A DNA stretch of 64,000 bases from Puccinellia tenuiflora (taxonomy: Eukaryota; Streptophyta; Magnoliopsida; Poales; Poaceae): the NCBI GenBank assembly GCA_012064385.1, contig QRDG01001825.1, forward strand, positions 1 to 64,000, in the 5' to 3' direction. The notes beneath the pieces were generated by a model. That model saw only the letters and a list, made by a program, of their open reading frames with translations. It did no database searches and was not told the DNA's origin. Shown here in pieces: positions 1-12,974 of this stretch. Every line of letters begins with the position of its first letter. Position 1 is the stretch's first letter. The position numbers and the translations under genes were made by a program.

Positions 1-3000
1 GCGGAGTTCTGCTTGTCGAGGACTGGCTCTTCTCTTTCAGCCACCAAGACCGCGCTTGCCGTCTGAGGAGTGGCTGCAAGGTACAGCTTCAGAGGCTCGC
101 GAGGGCGTGGGGCAACCATGATGGGTGGGCTCGCCAGGTATTTCTTCAGGTCCTCAAAGGCCTTTGCTGCTTCAGGGGTCCACTTGAAGGGACCGGACCT
201 CTTCATGATCTTGAAAAATGGCAGCGCCCTCTCGCCGAACTTGGAGATGAAACGGCCAAGGCTGGCCATACATCACGCTAGGCGTTGCATGTCCTTGGAG
301 CGACGAGAGGCTGCATCTGCTCTATGGCCTTGATTTTGTCGGGGTTGGCCTCGAGCCGCGGTGAGATACCAGGAACCCAAGGAGCTTGCCTGAAGGGACC
401 CCGAAGACGCACTTGGCGGGGTTCAGCTTGATGTTGACCTTGCGCAGGTTGGCAAGGTCTCCTCGAGGTCCTGGATGAGTGTGTCCCTTCTCGCGGGGTC
501 TTGACGACGATGTCATCGACGTAGGCCTCTGCATTCCTCCCCATTTGAGCTCCCAAGGCGATCCTCATGAGGCGCTGGAAGTGGCGCCGGCGTTCTTCAG
601 GCCGAAGGGCATGCAGACGTAGAAGAACACACCACAAGGGGTGAGAAATGCTGTCTTCTCCTCGTCCTTCCTTTGCCATCTTGATCTGGTGATAACCAGA
701 GAAGGCATCCAGAAAACAGGAGGAGCGCGCAGCCGGCGGTGGAGTCCACGATCTGGTCGATCCTCGGGAGGGGATAAGGGTCCTTGGGGCAGGCCTTGTT
801 GAGGTCGGTGAAGTCGATGCAGAGGCGCTCCCTCCGTGGTGGCTTGGGGACGACCACACCGTTGGCGAGCCAAGTGGGGTGGACCACTTCCTTGATGATG
901 CTGGCCTTCTTCAGCTTGTCTAATTCCTTGACGATGAAGTCTTGCTTCTCTGGCGCTTGGCGCCGCGCTTTTTGCTTGACGGGGCGTGCGTTTGGACACA
1001 CGGCTAAGTGGTGCTCGATCACCTCCCTCGGTACTCCGGACATATCTGACGGTGTCCAGGCGAACATGTCAGAGTTTGCCCTGAGGAAGGCGACGAGCGC
1101 GCTTTCCTATTTGGGAGGCAGGTTGGCGCCGATGGTGACGCAAGCCCCCGAGCCGCTTGCCTCCAGAGACACTTGCTTTGTCGCCGCCTTCTCCTGGGAG
1201 AACAGCTGCTTCTTTCTTCGCGGGGGGCCTCTGGAGGGGTTCCTCGTCCTCGTCAGCGGGTACGCCACCCGCGGCAGCCTTGTAGGCCGCTTGCGCAGCG
1301 TACAGGGCATCCGAGACCACGCCGCGGATGACAATAGTGCCACCCGAGCCAGGGAGCTTGACGAGGTTGTAGGCGTGGTGGGTCACCGCCATGAATTTGG
1401 CGAGGGCGGGGTAGCCGAGTATGGCGTTGTAGGGCAGGCCGATGTGCGCGATGTCGAAGTCGATCAGCTCGGTGCGGTAGTTGGCCTGGGTACCGAAAGT
1501 GACGGGAGCCTCACCTGCCCCAAAGGGGTGGTGAGACCCTCTGTCACTCCCGAGAAGGGCCTGGTAGGCATGAGCCGCTCGTAGTGCACCTGCAGCTTCT
1601 CGAATGTCTCGACGGAGATGACGTTGAGGCCAGCACCCCCATCAATGAGCGTCTTAGAGACGGCGATGTTGTTGATGGTGGGGGTGCAGACCAGCGGGAT
1701 GGTGCCAATGTTGAAGTGGACTTGGGGTGGTCGCCGGAGTCGAAAGTAATGGGGCACTGGACCACTTGAGGGGCCTGGAGGCCTCGACTCCAGGGAGGGC
1801 TGCTGTGACCTCACGAGCGAGTTGCTTGAAGTGGCAGTTGTGAGCGAGGGGCCTGAGCCCCGCCGAGGATGCAAGCTGCCCCGCGAGGCACCTGGTAGCC
1901 TTCGTCAGCCTCGGCAGGCAGGTTGTCGTTCGCGGGCTGAGCGGCGTTTGGCCTGGGGGTTCTGCTGGTAGTTGTCGTTGTAGTTGTTGTCTTCCAGCGT
2001 CGCCCCCCGCGGCCGCCACGGCCTCCGCGGCCTCCGTTTGTCTCGCGAGCCTCGCGAGCCTCGCGAAGCCTCTTGATGTCGAAGCAGTCCTCGGTGGCAT
2101 GAGAATGCCTGTTGTGGTAGATGCAGAAGGGACGATCATCCTTCTTCTCAGGTCCCGCGGCTGGAGAGGCAGCTTGGCGGGGCTGCTTGGCGTCGGGCTC
2201 TGCCGCGAGGACCGCAGTAGTCTTGCGCTTCTCGAAGGATTTCTTCTTCTTGGACCCCTCGGTGGGGTCCCCTGGCTCGTTCTTGACGAACAAGCGGCCC
2301 TCTTCAGACTTGGCGCACTTGTCCGCTAAGTCGAAAAGCTGACGACGGTGGTGATGTTGTCGTGGATGCCGAGCTTCTCGAGCATCCGCACGTCTGTGAC
2401 CCCAGCCTGGAAGGCCGAAATGACCTGTGCGTCGGTGGCGTGGGGATCTTGTTGCGCACTTGGCTGAAGCGCTGGATGTACTTGCGGAGGGTCTCGCCGG
2501 ACTTCTGACGCACGGCACGGAGGTCGTTGTAGGTGAGGCCGCGCTCGTACGTACCCTTGAAGTTGGCGACGAAGCACCGGCAGAGCTCCTCCCAGGAATT
2601 GATGGACTCGGCGGGAAGGTTGGTGAGCCATGAGGACGCGGAGTCCTTGAGGGCCATGGGAAACCAGTTCGCCATGACCTTGTCGTCGCCCCCGACGGCC
2701 TGGATGGCCAGAGAGTAGAGCTGCAGGAACTCCAGGGGGTTGTTCTTGCCGTCGTAGCGCGGAGGAGGTCCGGCCTGAACTTGACCGGCCAGACGACGCG
2801 ACGGAGGCTGCGAGTGAACGCGGCCGTCGTGCCGTAGGTGACCGTGCCGTTGGCGAGGGTGGCGCGGAGGTGGCGCCCGGCGGTGGCGACGTCCTGGACG
2901 GCGCGGTTGCGGCGTTCTTGCCCGCGCTCGATGCTCACGCGTGCATCCTCGGGGGCTCGCTGCACGATTTGGCAGTCATGCGGCGACGACGCGTGCGATG

Positions 3001-3525
3001 CAGCGCGACCGTCGCGAGGAGGAGCCCCCGCTGGTGCAGGTTGCGGTGGAACCGGTGGAGCTGGAGCGGGCGCGGGCTGATGAGGAGGCGCGGGAGGTGC
3101 GCCGTGCGCCACGTCCCCACGAGCGCGAAGGAACCAGGGAACGAGACGGCGCGGGTGCCGCGGCGCGAGCGGCGCCGATGAGCTCGGCAACGCGGTTGAG
3201 CCAGGCCTCCTGAGCCGCCGGCGTGGGGCGGTACTGCAGCAGCTCCTGCGCCATGAGGAGCGCAGTCGCCGGGCTGGGCGCAGGGCGGCCCAGCGAGGAG
3301 GGCAGCACGGTCTCGCGACGGGTGCAGGGAGGAGGCCTCCTCTTCACCGAGGTCGTCCTCAGCGTGGTCGATGTCGTCGTCATCCGGGTGCTCGACGCGG
3401 GGCTCGGGGTCGACACGGCGCTCCGGAGCAGAGCTCCCACGCGGGCGGCCGCGAGGGCGGCCTGCGGGAGCGGGTGGCGGCGCTAGCCGTCCGGCGAGCG
3501 AGACGTTCGCACGAGAACCGGCCAT
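1..3525 (-). pseudogene. Ty3/gypsy gag-pol remnant (5' part of polyprotein)
   Basis: This is the gag, protease and reverse-transcriptase part of a Ty3/gypsy polyprotein read on the minus strand. Gag starts near 3525. A retrotrans-gag core (WEELCRCFVANFKGTYERG) lies around 2520-2600, and a zinc-finger-like C-x2-H-x4-H-x4-C (FCIYHNRHSHATEDC) near 2090-2140. The protease active site reads LIDGGAGLNVIS near 1630-1660. RT motifs DLNKACPKDPYPLPRID (around 770-815) and YVDDIVV (around 500-520) follow. The window start cuts it in the RT/RNase H connection, where KFGERALPF is readable near 230. The protein hops between frames many times, so it is a pseudogene. The CxxH..H..C finger and DGG protease suggest the Tat/Retand branch; that is inference. 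Confidence 0.85.
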
Positions 3526-3574
3526 GGCTGTGTCGAGGATGAGACGCGCCTCAGCCCCCTACCTGGCGCGCAAA

Positions 3575-4629
3575 TGTTGGAGATTGTCCCAGGAATTAGG
3601 GGTGTCTCCAAGGTATCGTGTAAGGGGCTGAACACGGAGTCAAACAATCCACAACGTGCTTCGGCGACGGTGCTCGTCGGACTCGCTGCGGACAAGCACT
3701 GCAGAGATTGACACAAGATCTTACCCAGGTCAGGCCCTCTTGTGGAGGTAAAACCCCTACGTCCTGCTTTGTGTATTGCACTGCTTGGAGAGTTTGCAGT
3801 ACAAGGAGAGCTTGTCGAGCTCGAGGTGGCTAACAATGGCTACTCGCTAGTCTTCAGATCTAGGGTTTGGGCTCTAGAATCTTGGAACCAGGAATCGAAC
3901 CCTTTGCACGGGCGTGCCTCCCCTCCTTTTATAGGCGCTCGGACCTCTTCCGCCCAAATGTTTGGGCGGGAAGGGCTACCACATCGCGACGACGGAGGAG
4001 GCGCGGTGCATGATAAAGGTGAAGTCCACCATAAAGGTAAAGCTCGTAGACGCGGTCCACGGCAGGGAACGGCGTCACCAAAGCTGAAAAGGGGGCACCG
4101 ACCAGCTGGACGGTGGGCTGGCGCTTGCCGAGGTGGGAGGTGACCCACGGTGACGTCGTCCTTGGAGCGTAGCTGCAGACGGTCCCCTTATCACTAAAGA
4201 GGCAATACTCGTTGTCCGCTTTGCTTGGCTCGCTTTGTTGACTGCTTTATACATGGAAACGGCAACTGCGGCGTCGTCGTCATCGCGCGTAGGCACGCGC
4301 GTCACTCTGCAGATGGCGCAGAGCCCATGTGCGCTCTGCCGCGGGGGCAGAGATGGCTTCGCGAGGACGCTCGCGAGGGGAAAAGCCTCGCCAAGCCCTT
4401 CGCTTAGTCCTTAGCAGAATTGCGGGTGGCGCCGGAGGCGCCTTGTCGAGGAGCGATCCCTCGCCAAGGGAGAGAAGCCTTGGCGAGGAGAAGAATCCCT
4501 TCGCGAGGGAAAAATCCTCGCGAAGCTCGCCAGGCTTGGAGAGCCTGGTCCTTAGCGAAAATCATCCAAAGAATCTTGTGGGCCCTGGCAGGCCGGCCCG
4601 TGGTACCCTGGTTTTCCACTGTGCCGACA
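3575..4629 (-). repeat. 5' LTR of the decayed gypsy element
   Basis: In minus orientation this LTR ends in TCCAACA (plus 3575). It is followed after a few bases by a CGCGCCAGGTAGGGG segment (plus 3554-3570) in primer-binding-site position, and then by gag. A TATAAAA box lies at plus 3927-3933, consistent with the LTR promoter. The upstream half is rich in a short GC motif (CTCGCGAAGG and CTTGGCGAGG variants, plus 4360-4540). The outer end at 4629, reading TGTCGGCACAG on the minus strand, is a best guess because no partner LTR is inside the window. Confidence 0.6.
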
Positions 4630-4974
4630 GCGTCGTAGAGTGACTCGTGGTTTTTGCGCGGTTTACGACAACGATGACTGTGCCAGCAGGGCGCGGATGG
4701 CAATTTTGCCTCTTTGATGATTAAAGGTGGCCGGCCACTGCGGCAAGCAAAGTGAAGGCCAAAGCATTCCACTTTGGTGTTTGAAGACCAAGGCCGGCGC
4801 AGAGCGTGGCTAGGGTGTCCACCCAGGACGTCATCGGCGAGGCCCACGTCCCTGCCGTGGACCGTGGCTTTAATCGACCATGGACCAAGTCCATGGGCAG
4901 CCTAGGGCAATGCACCTGTCCCTCTTTTGGTGTTATGTGACAACCCTTCAGGAAGAGGACCAGAGCACTATAAG
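4630..4974 (+). repeat. Left half of a plus-oriented LTR (insertion target)
   Basis: This GC-rich sequence leads into a TATA box at 4969-4974. Across the AGGGG duplication it continues in 18344-18610, which ends in CATCTCCGACA and closely resembles the U5 end of the minus LTR at 3575. Together they look like the U3 and R-U5 halves of one plus-oriented LTR. The true left boundary is not determined; 4630 is simply the end of the neighbouring LTR. Confidence 0.45.
4969..4974 (+). promoter_or_regulatory. TATA box of the split LTR
   Basis: TATAAG lies in the context CACTATAAGAGGGGCAG (the bases after AGGGG taken from 18344), a typical LTR core promoter. The gypsy-type element at 4980-18338 duplicated the five bases AGGGG immediately downstream of it. 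Confidence 0.45.
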
Positions 4975-4979
4975 AGGGG

Positions 4980-5442
4980 TGATGGCGTGGATCACACGTT
5001 CGCTGGGAAACCCCAAGAGGAAGGTATGATGAAGCGTAGCAGTAGTTTTCCCTTGATTTCAAAACCAAGGTTGTCAGATCCAGTAGGACTTATAGAAGGC
5101 TTAGCCAGATGTCAACGACGCCGTTTACGACAATTGACGTGGACCTGCACACAATCACGAACAAACTACTTTGCCCCAACGAACAGAGAGGTTGTCAATC
5201 TCTCCGGCTTGCTAAACACAGAGAATTAATTGTGCAAGTGTAAAATATGATGAGAGTAAAATATGACCAGCGAGCAAATGAAACAAAAAGATAGCAGAAA
5301 ACAGGAACTGGCACTGGGCATCTTGTCAATAGGTTAGTTCCATGACATATGCCAAAATGATATAAATACATAAAAACATGTGGCAGTGATATATAATCAA
5401 GCATGAAACATCCAGAATTATAGATACGTCTGGGACGTATCA
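4980..5442 (-). repeat. 3' LTR of the gypsy-type element, internally deleted
   Basis: Only 463 bp remain. From plus 5280 to 5442 it matches 18174-18338, and from about 5241 to 5279 it matches 17018-17057. The intervening 1.1 kb of the other LTR (17058-18173) is missing here, with a clean junction after GCGAGCAAAT at 5279/5280. The part 4980-5240 is U5-like sequence that is absent from the other copy. Confidence 0.75.
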
Positions 5443-7284
5443 GCATCCCCAAGCTTAATTCCTACTCGTCCTTGAGTAGGTAAATGATAACAAATAATTT
5501 TTGAAGTGACATGCTACCAACACAACCTTGAATCAAGTAATAATGTAAAGCACATGATCTGAATAAATTGATCCAAGACAATGGTCTATTGAATAAAGTA
5601 AGCAATGATCAACCGAGTGTAACATCTAAGCAAGAATTTTTCACGAATAGTAATTGGAGACTTAAAAGTATAAAACTTGACATGATTGATATCTCACAAA
5701 GCAACATTCTTTCGTCAAAGGTGTTTGACCAACACAAAGGAAGTTTTAAGTTTCCAGCAAAAGGTTCAACTTGCAACATATTTATCTCATGATAATGTCC
5801 ATACAAAGTTTTCATGGTTACACATAAAGATAACATGTAATAAGAATTGCACCACAATTGATACTATGTGTTTGCTTGAGAGATAAAGATTGGAAAGGAA
5901 AACTGACTCAACATAAAAGTACAAAAGGCCCTTCGCAGAGGGAAGTAGAGATTAATCGTGTGCTAAAGCTTTTAAATTTTTTTATGAAACATAAGTAAAA
6001 CAATTTTGAGATATACATGCTTTCATCAACGAATCCACAACAAAGAAATCCGCTAGTCCCCCATACCAAGTAAGACTTTAGACTTGTGAGAGCGGCTCCC
6101 ATAGAGACACGAGAACACTCCTCTTTCTCCTTTGTTTATCACTAGCCAATGTTTGACTGATTTCTTAGGTACAATGTGTGAAGGGAGATTAATGATGTTG
6201 AATTTATATTTTGCGGGCTGGGAACCCTTGGCCAGCTCTCGGCAAATTTAAATGAGCACGTAATCCATGCTCACCAGGTGAAAGGGGGAAATAACCTTGC
6301 TTAACACAGGATATAACAAACTTCCCTACTACTTCCTCTGAGCTAAAAATAGAGACACAAAACAGAGTACTTTGAAGATTTTAAAGATAGCACATGACAA
6401 ATTTACTTGGACTGGCAGGGAAATGACACATGTAGTTAGGTATGGTGGACACAACTGGCAAAGATATTTGGCTCAAGGATTTGGATGCACGAGAAGTATT
6501 CCCTCTCAGTACGGAATTTTTAGGCTTAGCAAGATATCAAGCAAACACATAACATCAACCTAGTTCATGAATGACTACATGATATACATTAAGCATAACC
6601 ATTAGACTCCACACTGTCTCCCTTGTTAGCCAAACCATCCCTTTGCAAAAAGAACATCTAGACTTTGTGAGCTACCAAGCAGGACAAGCGCCATAATTTT
6701 AAGCTTTACAGTAGTTCTTCACTAATCCATTCTTAAGTAAATGATCCACAAGTTTAAGCATCAATCTACTTCATATCTCAAAACAATTGACAAGTATCAA
6801 ATATTCAAGATAACGATCTACAAGATTATGCAAGCACTTATTTTCACCACTTCCTACATGATAATTTCCTTTCAACCAAACACCAATCAACTTATTTGAA
6901 AAAACTCTCTAAATAAATATGAATGAAAACAGAAGAGAGTACTTCCGAACTACAAAAGTTAAAAGTTCTGAACAAGAGATACACGCAAGAGCTATATGCA
7001 AGAATAATAAAAGCTAAACACTCAACACATATAAGTGAAGAACAAGAGTGTCTTATGAAAAAGCGGAGCGTGTCTCTCTCCCAAACAAGAATGCAAGGAT
7101 CCAATTTATTGCAAAGACCAGAGAACAAAACATAAACACACTGAAAAAAATTGACGCTCCAAGAATAACACATAATGTGTAAAGTAATAAAAATATAGTA
7201 CCACGGGTAAAACTGATGATTGTTGATGAAAAAGGGGATGTCTTGGGCATCCCCAAGCTTAGATGCTTGTGACTTCTTGAATAT
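5443..7284 (-). other. Non-coding internal sequence of the gypsy-type element
   Basis: AT-rich and without a credible reading frame; the short open frames here have no recognisable domain. The motif CATCCCCAAGCTTA recurs near the LTR (5443) and again near 7250, and a related CTCCCCAAGCTTGAG lies at 15899. These look like repeated polypurine-tract-like stretches on the minus strand. Confidence 0.6.
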
Positions 7285-8962
7285 TGCAGGGTCGCAGCAT
7301 GGAAAACAAAAAAAAATCCTACGCAAAGATGGCGGAATAAACCCAACACAAGATCTGATCTACGAGATGTTGGTAGCAAGAAGGAGATCGAATCTCACCC
7401 TCGAAGAAAAACCGTGAGCGTTTTGTCGAGGCAGGGGTTGACTAGTCGATCCCCGCAACTATACTCGTCTAGTCGCGAGGAGATGTATTATCCAAGCGTT
7501 GCAACGGGCAGCGCCTCCGAGAGATCCACACGTACAGCTCGATGAAGACTCCACGTTCTTGATCCCGCAAGAGGTGGTGGAGAGGCTCGCGAGATCAGCA
7601 GCACGATGACGGTGGTGTGGTGGATATGGTGGAGATCCGACAGGGCTTCGCCAAGCGTCTGTCAGAGAGAGAGAGAGACGAGGGAGGCGGCGGCTAGGGC
7701 AAGGAGGGGGGGTGCGGCGCGTGGGAGAAGGAGGTGGGGCGGCCGGCGCCCTGGCCGTCCTTATATAGGAGGCCAGGGGTGCGCCCCAAGCCAGCCCTAG
7801 GGCGGCAGACGGGTGGCTTGGCCCCCAAGCCTCCCCTAGGGTTTCGCCCCCCCTTCTAGAAGCTTGGCCCGCATGGGCCCTTTAGGGTGTGGTGCGGCTG
7901 GCCCATGTGGCCAGTCCACCACCCCTTTATTCCATGTGGGCCCCATACTCCTATGGGCCCCACTTCTAGACCCCTCTAGAACCTTCTAGAATATTCCGGT
8001 ACTTTACCGAAAAATTCCCGAACCTTTTCGATACCTCCGGAAACCACTTTCCTTATATGAATCTTATTCTCCGGACCACTCCGGAACTCCTCGTGATGTC
8101 CGAGATCCTATCCGGGACTCCGAATCAATATTCTTTCTCACCATCATTTATCTCGAACCCTAACTACATCGAACGTTAAGTGTGTGACTCTGCGGGTTCG
8201 TGAATATGTCATATTAATAGCGGGACCGGGATGCCCATATTAATTCCTACATATTCGACGAAGTACTTTACTAGTCGAACCACAATGTCTGGGATTCAAT
8301 CAATCCATATACGATTCCTTTTGTTTCACGATATATTACATGTCCGAGATTCAATCCTCCGATATCTCCATATCCGATTAATCTTGTTCCCGACAAGTTC
8401 TCTTTACTTGTTCCCATAGAATAGGATCCCTTATGATTAGCTACTTAGTCATATGCTTGCAAGCGTTTGGATGCTATACTATCGAGAGGGCCCAGAGATA
8501 TCTATCCAACTGTTGGACGAACAAATCCCAGTCTTCAAACATGCAACCTAACAACCTAACATCGGAATACCTGAAAGCCACCTTTATAATCACCCAGTTA
8601 CGAAGTGACGTTTGATGTCCACAAAGCACTCCTCCGATAAGCGGGAGTAACATAATCTCATGGTCTAAGGAAACTATATTTGACATCTATTTAATTTGAG
8701 TCATGTCCATCATATCATCTCCCATGATACAAACTTCGTTTATCAAGTGATTCATAAATCCATGGTTAGGAAACGTCTAACCATCACTTGATCAAACGAA
8801 CTAGTCATAAGAGGAAAGACTAGGGACACATTACCGTTTATATTCCACACATGTATTTGTTTCCGCTTAATACAATTCTAGCATGGATATAAACCTTTAT
8901 CATGAACGGGAAATATGATAATTAATAATCTTTATTATTGCCTCTTGGGCATATTCCCAACA
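7285..8962 (-). repeat. Copia 3' LTR
   Basis: 1678 bp. It nearly duplicates 14220-15882 with scattered substitutions and small indels, for example in the GA-rich stretch around 7660-7730. Its outer tip reads TGCAGGG where the other LTR reads TGTAGGG. Confidence 0.88.
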
Positions 8963-8995
8963 GTCTCCCACTTGCACTAGAGTCAATAATCTAGT

Positions 8996-9355
8996 TTACA
9001 TTTGTAGCAATCTAACACCCATGGTCTCCCGGTGCTGATCATGTTTTGCTCGTGGAAGAGGTTTAGTCAATGGGTCTGCCACATTCAGATCCGTGTGCAC
9101 CATGCAAATCACTATGTCACCATCCTTGACATTCTCACGCAAATTGTGATAGCGGCGCTTAATATGCTTGGTATTCTTGTGTGAAGTTGGGTCCTTGGTA
9201 AGAGCTATTGCACCTGTATTATCACAGTACAGGGCCAGAGGTCTTGACGCACTTGGAACCACACTTAGCTCTGAGAGGAACTCCTTCATCCAGACTGCTT
9301 CACTTGCTGCCGACGAGGCTGCCACATATTCCGCTTCTGTTAAAGATTTCGCCAC
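8996..9355 (-). pseudogene. Copia RNase H segment
   Basis: Encodes the C-terminal Copia RNase H, with SLTEAEYVAAS and CDNTGAIALTKDPTSH motifs and the family-typical LTKPL near the end. It is out of frame with the RT segment upstream; the RT frame breaks after SWRSSKQSV near 9360-9380. Part of the same broken polyprotein. Confidence 0.85.
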
Positions 9356-10805
9356 CCACGCTCTGCTTGGAACTCCTCCAACTCACAGCGCCACCATTTA
9401 GAATAAACATGTATCCGAACTGAGACTTAGAATCATCTAGATCTGTGTCCCAACTCGCATCGACGTAACTCCTTACGACAAGCTCTTGGTCACCTCCATA
9501 TACGAGAAACATTTCCTTAGTTCTATTCAGATACTTAAGGATATTCTTGACAGCTGTCCAGTGTTCCACTCCTGGATCACTTTGGTACCTGCTAGTCAAA
9601 CTTATAGCATGGCACACATCCGAACTAGTACATAGCATGGCATACATGATAGAGCCTATCGCAGAGGCATAAGGAACATTGTTCATTATCTCTCTATCTT
9701 CTGCCGTGACTGGACTTTGAATCTTACTCAAAACCTTTCCTTGCAACATTGGTAAGAACCCCTTCTTCGAATTTTCCATTCTGAACTTCTTCAGAATCTT
9801 GTCAAGGTATGTACTCTGTGAAAGCCCTATTAGGCGCCTTGACCTATCTCTATAGATCTTTATGCCTAAAATATACGCTGCTTCGCCAAGGTCCTTCATT
9901 GAAAAACTCTTATTCAAATAAGCCTTTACACTTTCCAGTAGTGTAACATCATTTCCAATCAATAATATGTCATCCACATATAGTATCAGAAATGCTACTG
10001 AACTCCCACTCACTTTCTTGTAAATGCAGGCTTCTCCATAAGTTTGTACAAATCCAAAACCTTTGATCACTTCATCAAACCAGAGATTCCAATTCCGCGA
10101 TGCTTGCTTCAGTCCATAGATGGATCTCTGAAGTTTACATACCTTGTCAGGATCCTTTGGATCAAAAAAACCTTCGGGCTGTACCATGTACAACTCTTCC
10201 TTAATATGACCATTAAGGAACGCGGTCTTCACATCCATTTGCCAAATTTCATAATCATAAAATGCGGCAATTGCTAACATAATCCGAACAGATTTCAGCA
10301 TCGCTACAGGTGAGAATGTCTCATCGTAGTCAACTCCTTGAATTTTTCGGAAACCCTTTGCGACAAGTCGAGCTTTATACACACTGACGTTTCCGTCAGC
10401 GTCTGTCTTTCTTTTGAATATCCATTTGTTCTCAACGGCCTTGCGGTCGTTAGGTAAGTCCACCAAAGTTCATACTTGGTTTTCATACATGGATTCCATT
10501 TCGGATTTCATGGCTCCTAGCCATTTATCGGAGTCTGGGCTCATCATCGCTTCATCATAATTCGCAGGTTCATCATTGTCTAACAACATGACACTCATGA
10601 TGGGGTTGTACCAATCAGGAGCGGTACGTTCCCTCGTTGATCTGCGAGGTTCAATAGAGGCTTTGACTGGAGCAGCATGATCACCATCATTTGCTCCTTC
10701 TTTAGGTGGCGACGGCTGCTCTGGAACATCTTCCAGTTCTGCGCTACTCGACATCTCAAGAACAGGTTCAATAACCTCGTCAAGCTCTATTTTCCTCCCA
10801 CTCAC
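9356..10805 (-). pseudogene. Copia reverse transcriptase segment
   Basis: Contains the Copia RT signature IWQMDVKTAFLNG, the catalytic YVDDILLIGND (around 9960-9995) and GLKQASRNW. The linker before it has RRSTRERTAPDWY, usual between integrase and RT. A stop codon near 10470, where a tryptophan codon would be expected, separates the linker from the RT core, and a frameshift follows the RT. The element cannot make this protein as one piece. Confidence 0.87.
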
Positions 10806-11667
10806 TTCTTTCGCGAGAAACTCCTTCTCTAGAAAGGAACCATTCTTGGCAACGAAAATCTTGCCTTCGGTTCTGTGGTAGAAGGTATACCCAATAGTTT
10901 CCTTGGGATATCCTATGAAGACGCATTTTTTCCGACTTGGGTTCGAGTTTATCAGGTTGAAGCTTTTTCACATAAGCATCACAACCCCAAACTTTAAGAA
11001 ACGATAACTTTGGCTTCTTGCCAAACCATAACTCATATGGAGTCGTCTCAACGGATTTTGATAGTGCCCTATTTAAAGTGAATGCGGCTGTCTCCAATGC
11101 ATAGCTCCAAAAAGATAGTGGCAAATCTGTATGAGACATCTTAGATCGCACCATATCTAATAAAGTACGATTACGACGCTCAGACACACCATTGCGCTGT
11201 GGTGTTCCAGGTGGCGTGAGTTGTGAAACAATTCCACATTCCTTTAAATGCATGCCAAACTCGTAACTCAAATATTCGCCTCCACGATCAGATCGGAGAA
11301 ACTTTATTTTCTTGTTATGATGATTCTCAACTTCACTCTGAAATTCTTTGAATTTTTCGAACGTTTCAGACTTGTGTTTCATTAAGTAAATATACCCATA
11401 TCTACTTAAATCATCGGTGAAGGTCAAGAAGTAACGATATCCACCGCGTGCTGCAACACTCATTGGACCGCACACATCGGTATGTATGATTTCTAACAAG
11501 TCTGTTGCTCTCTCCATCGTGCCGGAGAAGGGTGTTCGAGTCATCTTGCCCATAAGACATGGTTCGCAAGTTTCAAATGATTCAAAATCAAGTGAATCCA
11601 AAAGCCCATCAGAATGGAGTTTCTTCATGCGCTTTTTACACCAATGTGACCCAAACGGCAGTGCCAC
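10806..11667 (-). pseudogene. Copia integrase segment
   Basis: Integrase core with HTDVCGPM (first catalytic Asp), FLRSDRGGEY (second Asp) and GVSERRNRTLLDM (Glu); the upstream part includes PCLMGKMTRTPF. The frame breaks at both ends. Upstream, the HIGVK/RMKKLH join near 11640 is shifted. Downstream, the C-terminal part after KSEK near 10925 continues in another frame. Confidence 0.86.
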
Positions 11668-12149
11668 AAGTATGTGGTATTATCATCATTCAGTTTACAT
11701 CTTTTGGCATCAATGTTATGAACATGTGTATCACTACTATCGAGATTCAATAGAAATAAACCATTCCTCTCAGGTGCATGACCATAAAAGATATTATCCA
11801 TATAAATCGAAACACCAAAGTTTTCAGACTTAAATGAATAACCGTCTCGCATTAAACAAGATCCAGATACAATGTTCATGCTTAACGCAGGCACCAAATA
11901 ACAATTATTAAGGTTTAAAACTAATCCCGAAGGTAGACGTAGAGGGAGTGTGCCGACAGCAATGACTTCAACTTTTGATCCATTTTCGACGCGCATCGTC
12001 ACCCTCGTCCCTTGCTAAGCGTCGTCTATTCCGCAGCTCCTGTTCCGAGTTACAGATATTAGCACTGAACCAATATCAAATACCCAGGTGCTACTACGAT
12101 CACTTGTTAAATACACATCAATAACATGTATATCACATATACCTTGTTT
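11668..12149 (-). pseudogene. Copia protease / GAG-pre-integrase segment
   Basis: The protease start reads STWVFDIGS, where Copia elements normally have D-T/S-G, so the active-site serine or threonine is replaced by isoleucine. A frameshift follows near 12020. The downstream GAG-pre-integrase region with LWHCRLGHIG is readable in another frame. Confidence 0.8.
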
Positions 12150-12974
12150 GACGGTGCCAACCTTCTTGTCTGCCAGATACTTGGGGCAGTTCCGCTTCCA
12201 GTGTCCAGTTCCCTTGCAGTAGAAGCACTCAGTGTCAGACTTAGGGCCCTTCCTTGACTTCTTCGTAGGCGCGACAGCTCGCTTGCCGCCCTTCTTGAAG
12301 TTGTCTCCTTTGCCCTTTTTCTTGAAACTGGTGGTCTTGTTGACCATCAACACTTGATGCTCCTTCTTGATTTCCACTTCCGCGGTTTTCAACATCGCGA
12401 AGAGCTCAGGAAGAGTTTTCTCCATCCCTTGCATGTTATAGTTCATCACGAAGCTTTTGTAGCTAGGTGGAAGTGACTGGAGAACGTGGTCAATCCCCAA
12501 CTCATTGGGAATCACAACACCCAGCTGCGCCAGACGATCACCGTACCCAGACATTTTGAGCACGTGTTCACTGACGGAGCTGTTCTCCTCCATCATACAG
12601 CTAAAGAACTTGGAGGAGGCCTCATACCTCTCCACCTTGGCTTGAGTCTGAAACATTGCTTTCAGATCACTGATCATCTGATGAACGCCATGGTGCTCAA
12701 AACGCTTTTGGAGCTTTGGTCCTAAGCCGTACAACAGACCGCACTTAACTATCTCGTGGTCCTCAGAGCGGGCTGCCCAGACGTTCCTAACATCTTCAGC
12801 CGCTCCCTCTGCTGGAGCCTCACCTAGCGGTGCATCTAGGACATACAGTTTCTTGGCAGCAGTGAGGATAATCTTCAGATTCATAAACCAATATGAGAAA
12901 TTGCTTCCATCATCTTTCAGCTTGTCTTTCTCTAGGAACGCGTTAAAATTCATGGTGGTGTTGGGACGGGCCAT
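12150..12974 (-). pseudogene. Copia gag with zinc knuckle
   Basis: Starts at a methionine (MARPNTTMNF) at 12974. It carries the UBN2-type capsid region with LPPSYKSFV, a lysine-rich tract, and a CCHC knuckle CFYCKGTGHWKRNC near 12190-12230. Gag itself is open, but the downstream polyprotein is broken, so the copy as a whole is counted as a pseudogene. Confidence 0.85.

Noticed and set aside
1811..3190. A 459-codon minus-strand frame in the gypsy remnant
   Set aside because: It is mostly an off-frame reading of gag in a GC-rich region. Only its C-terminal part (zinc-finger region) is in the conserved frame, so it is included in the gag-pol pseudogene.
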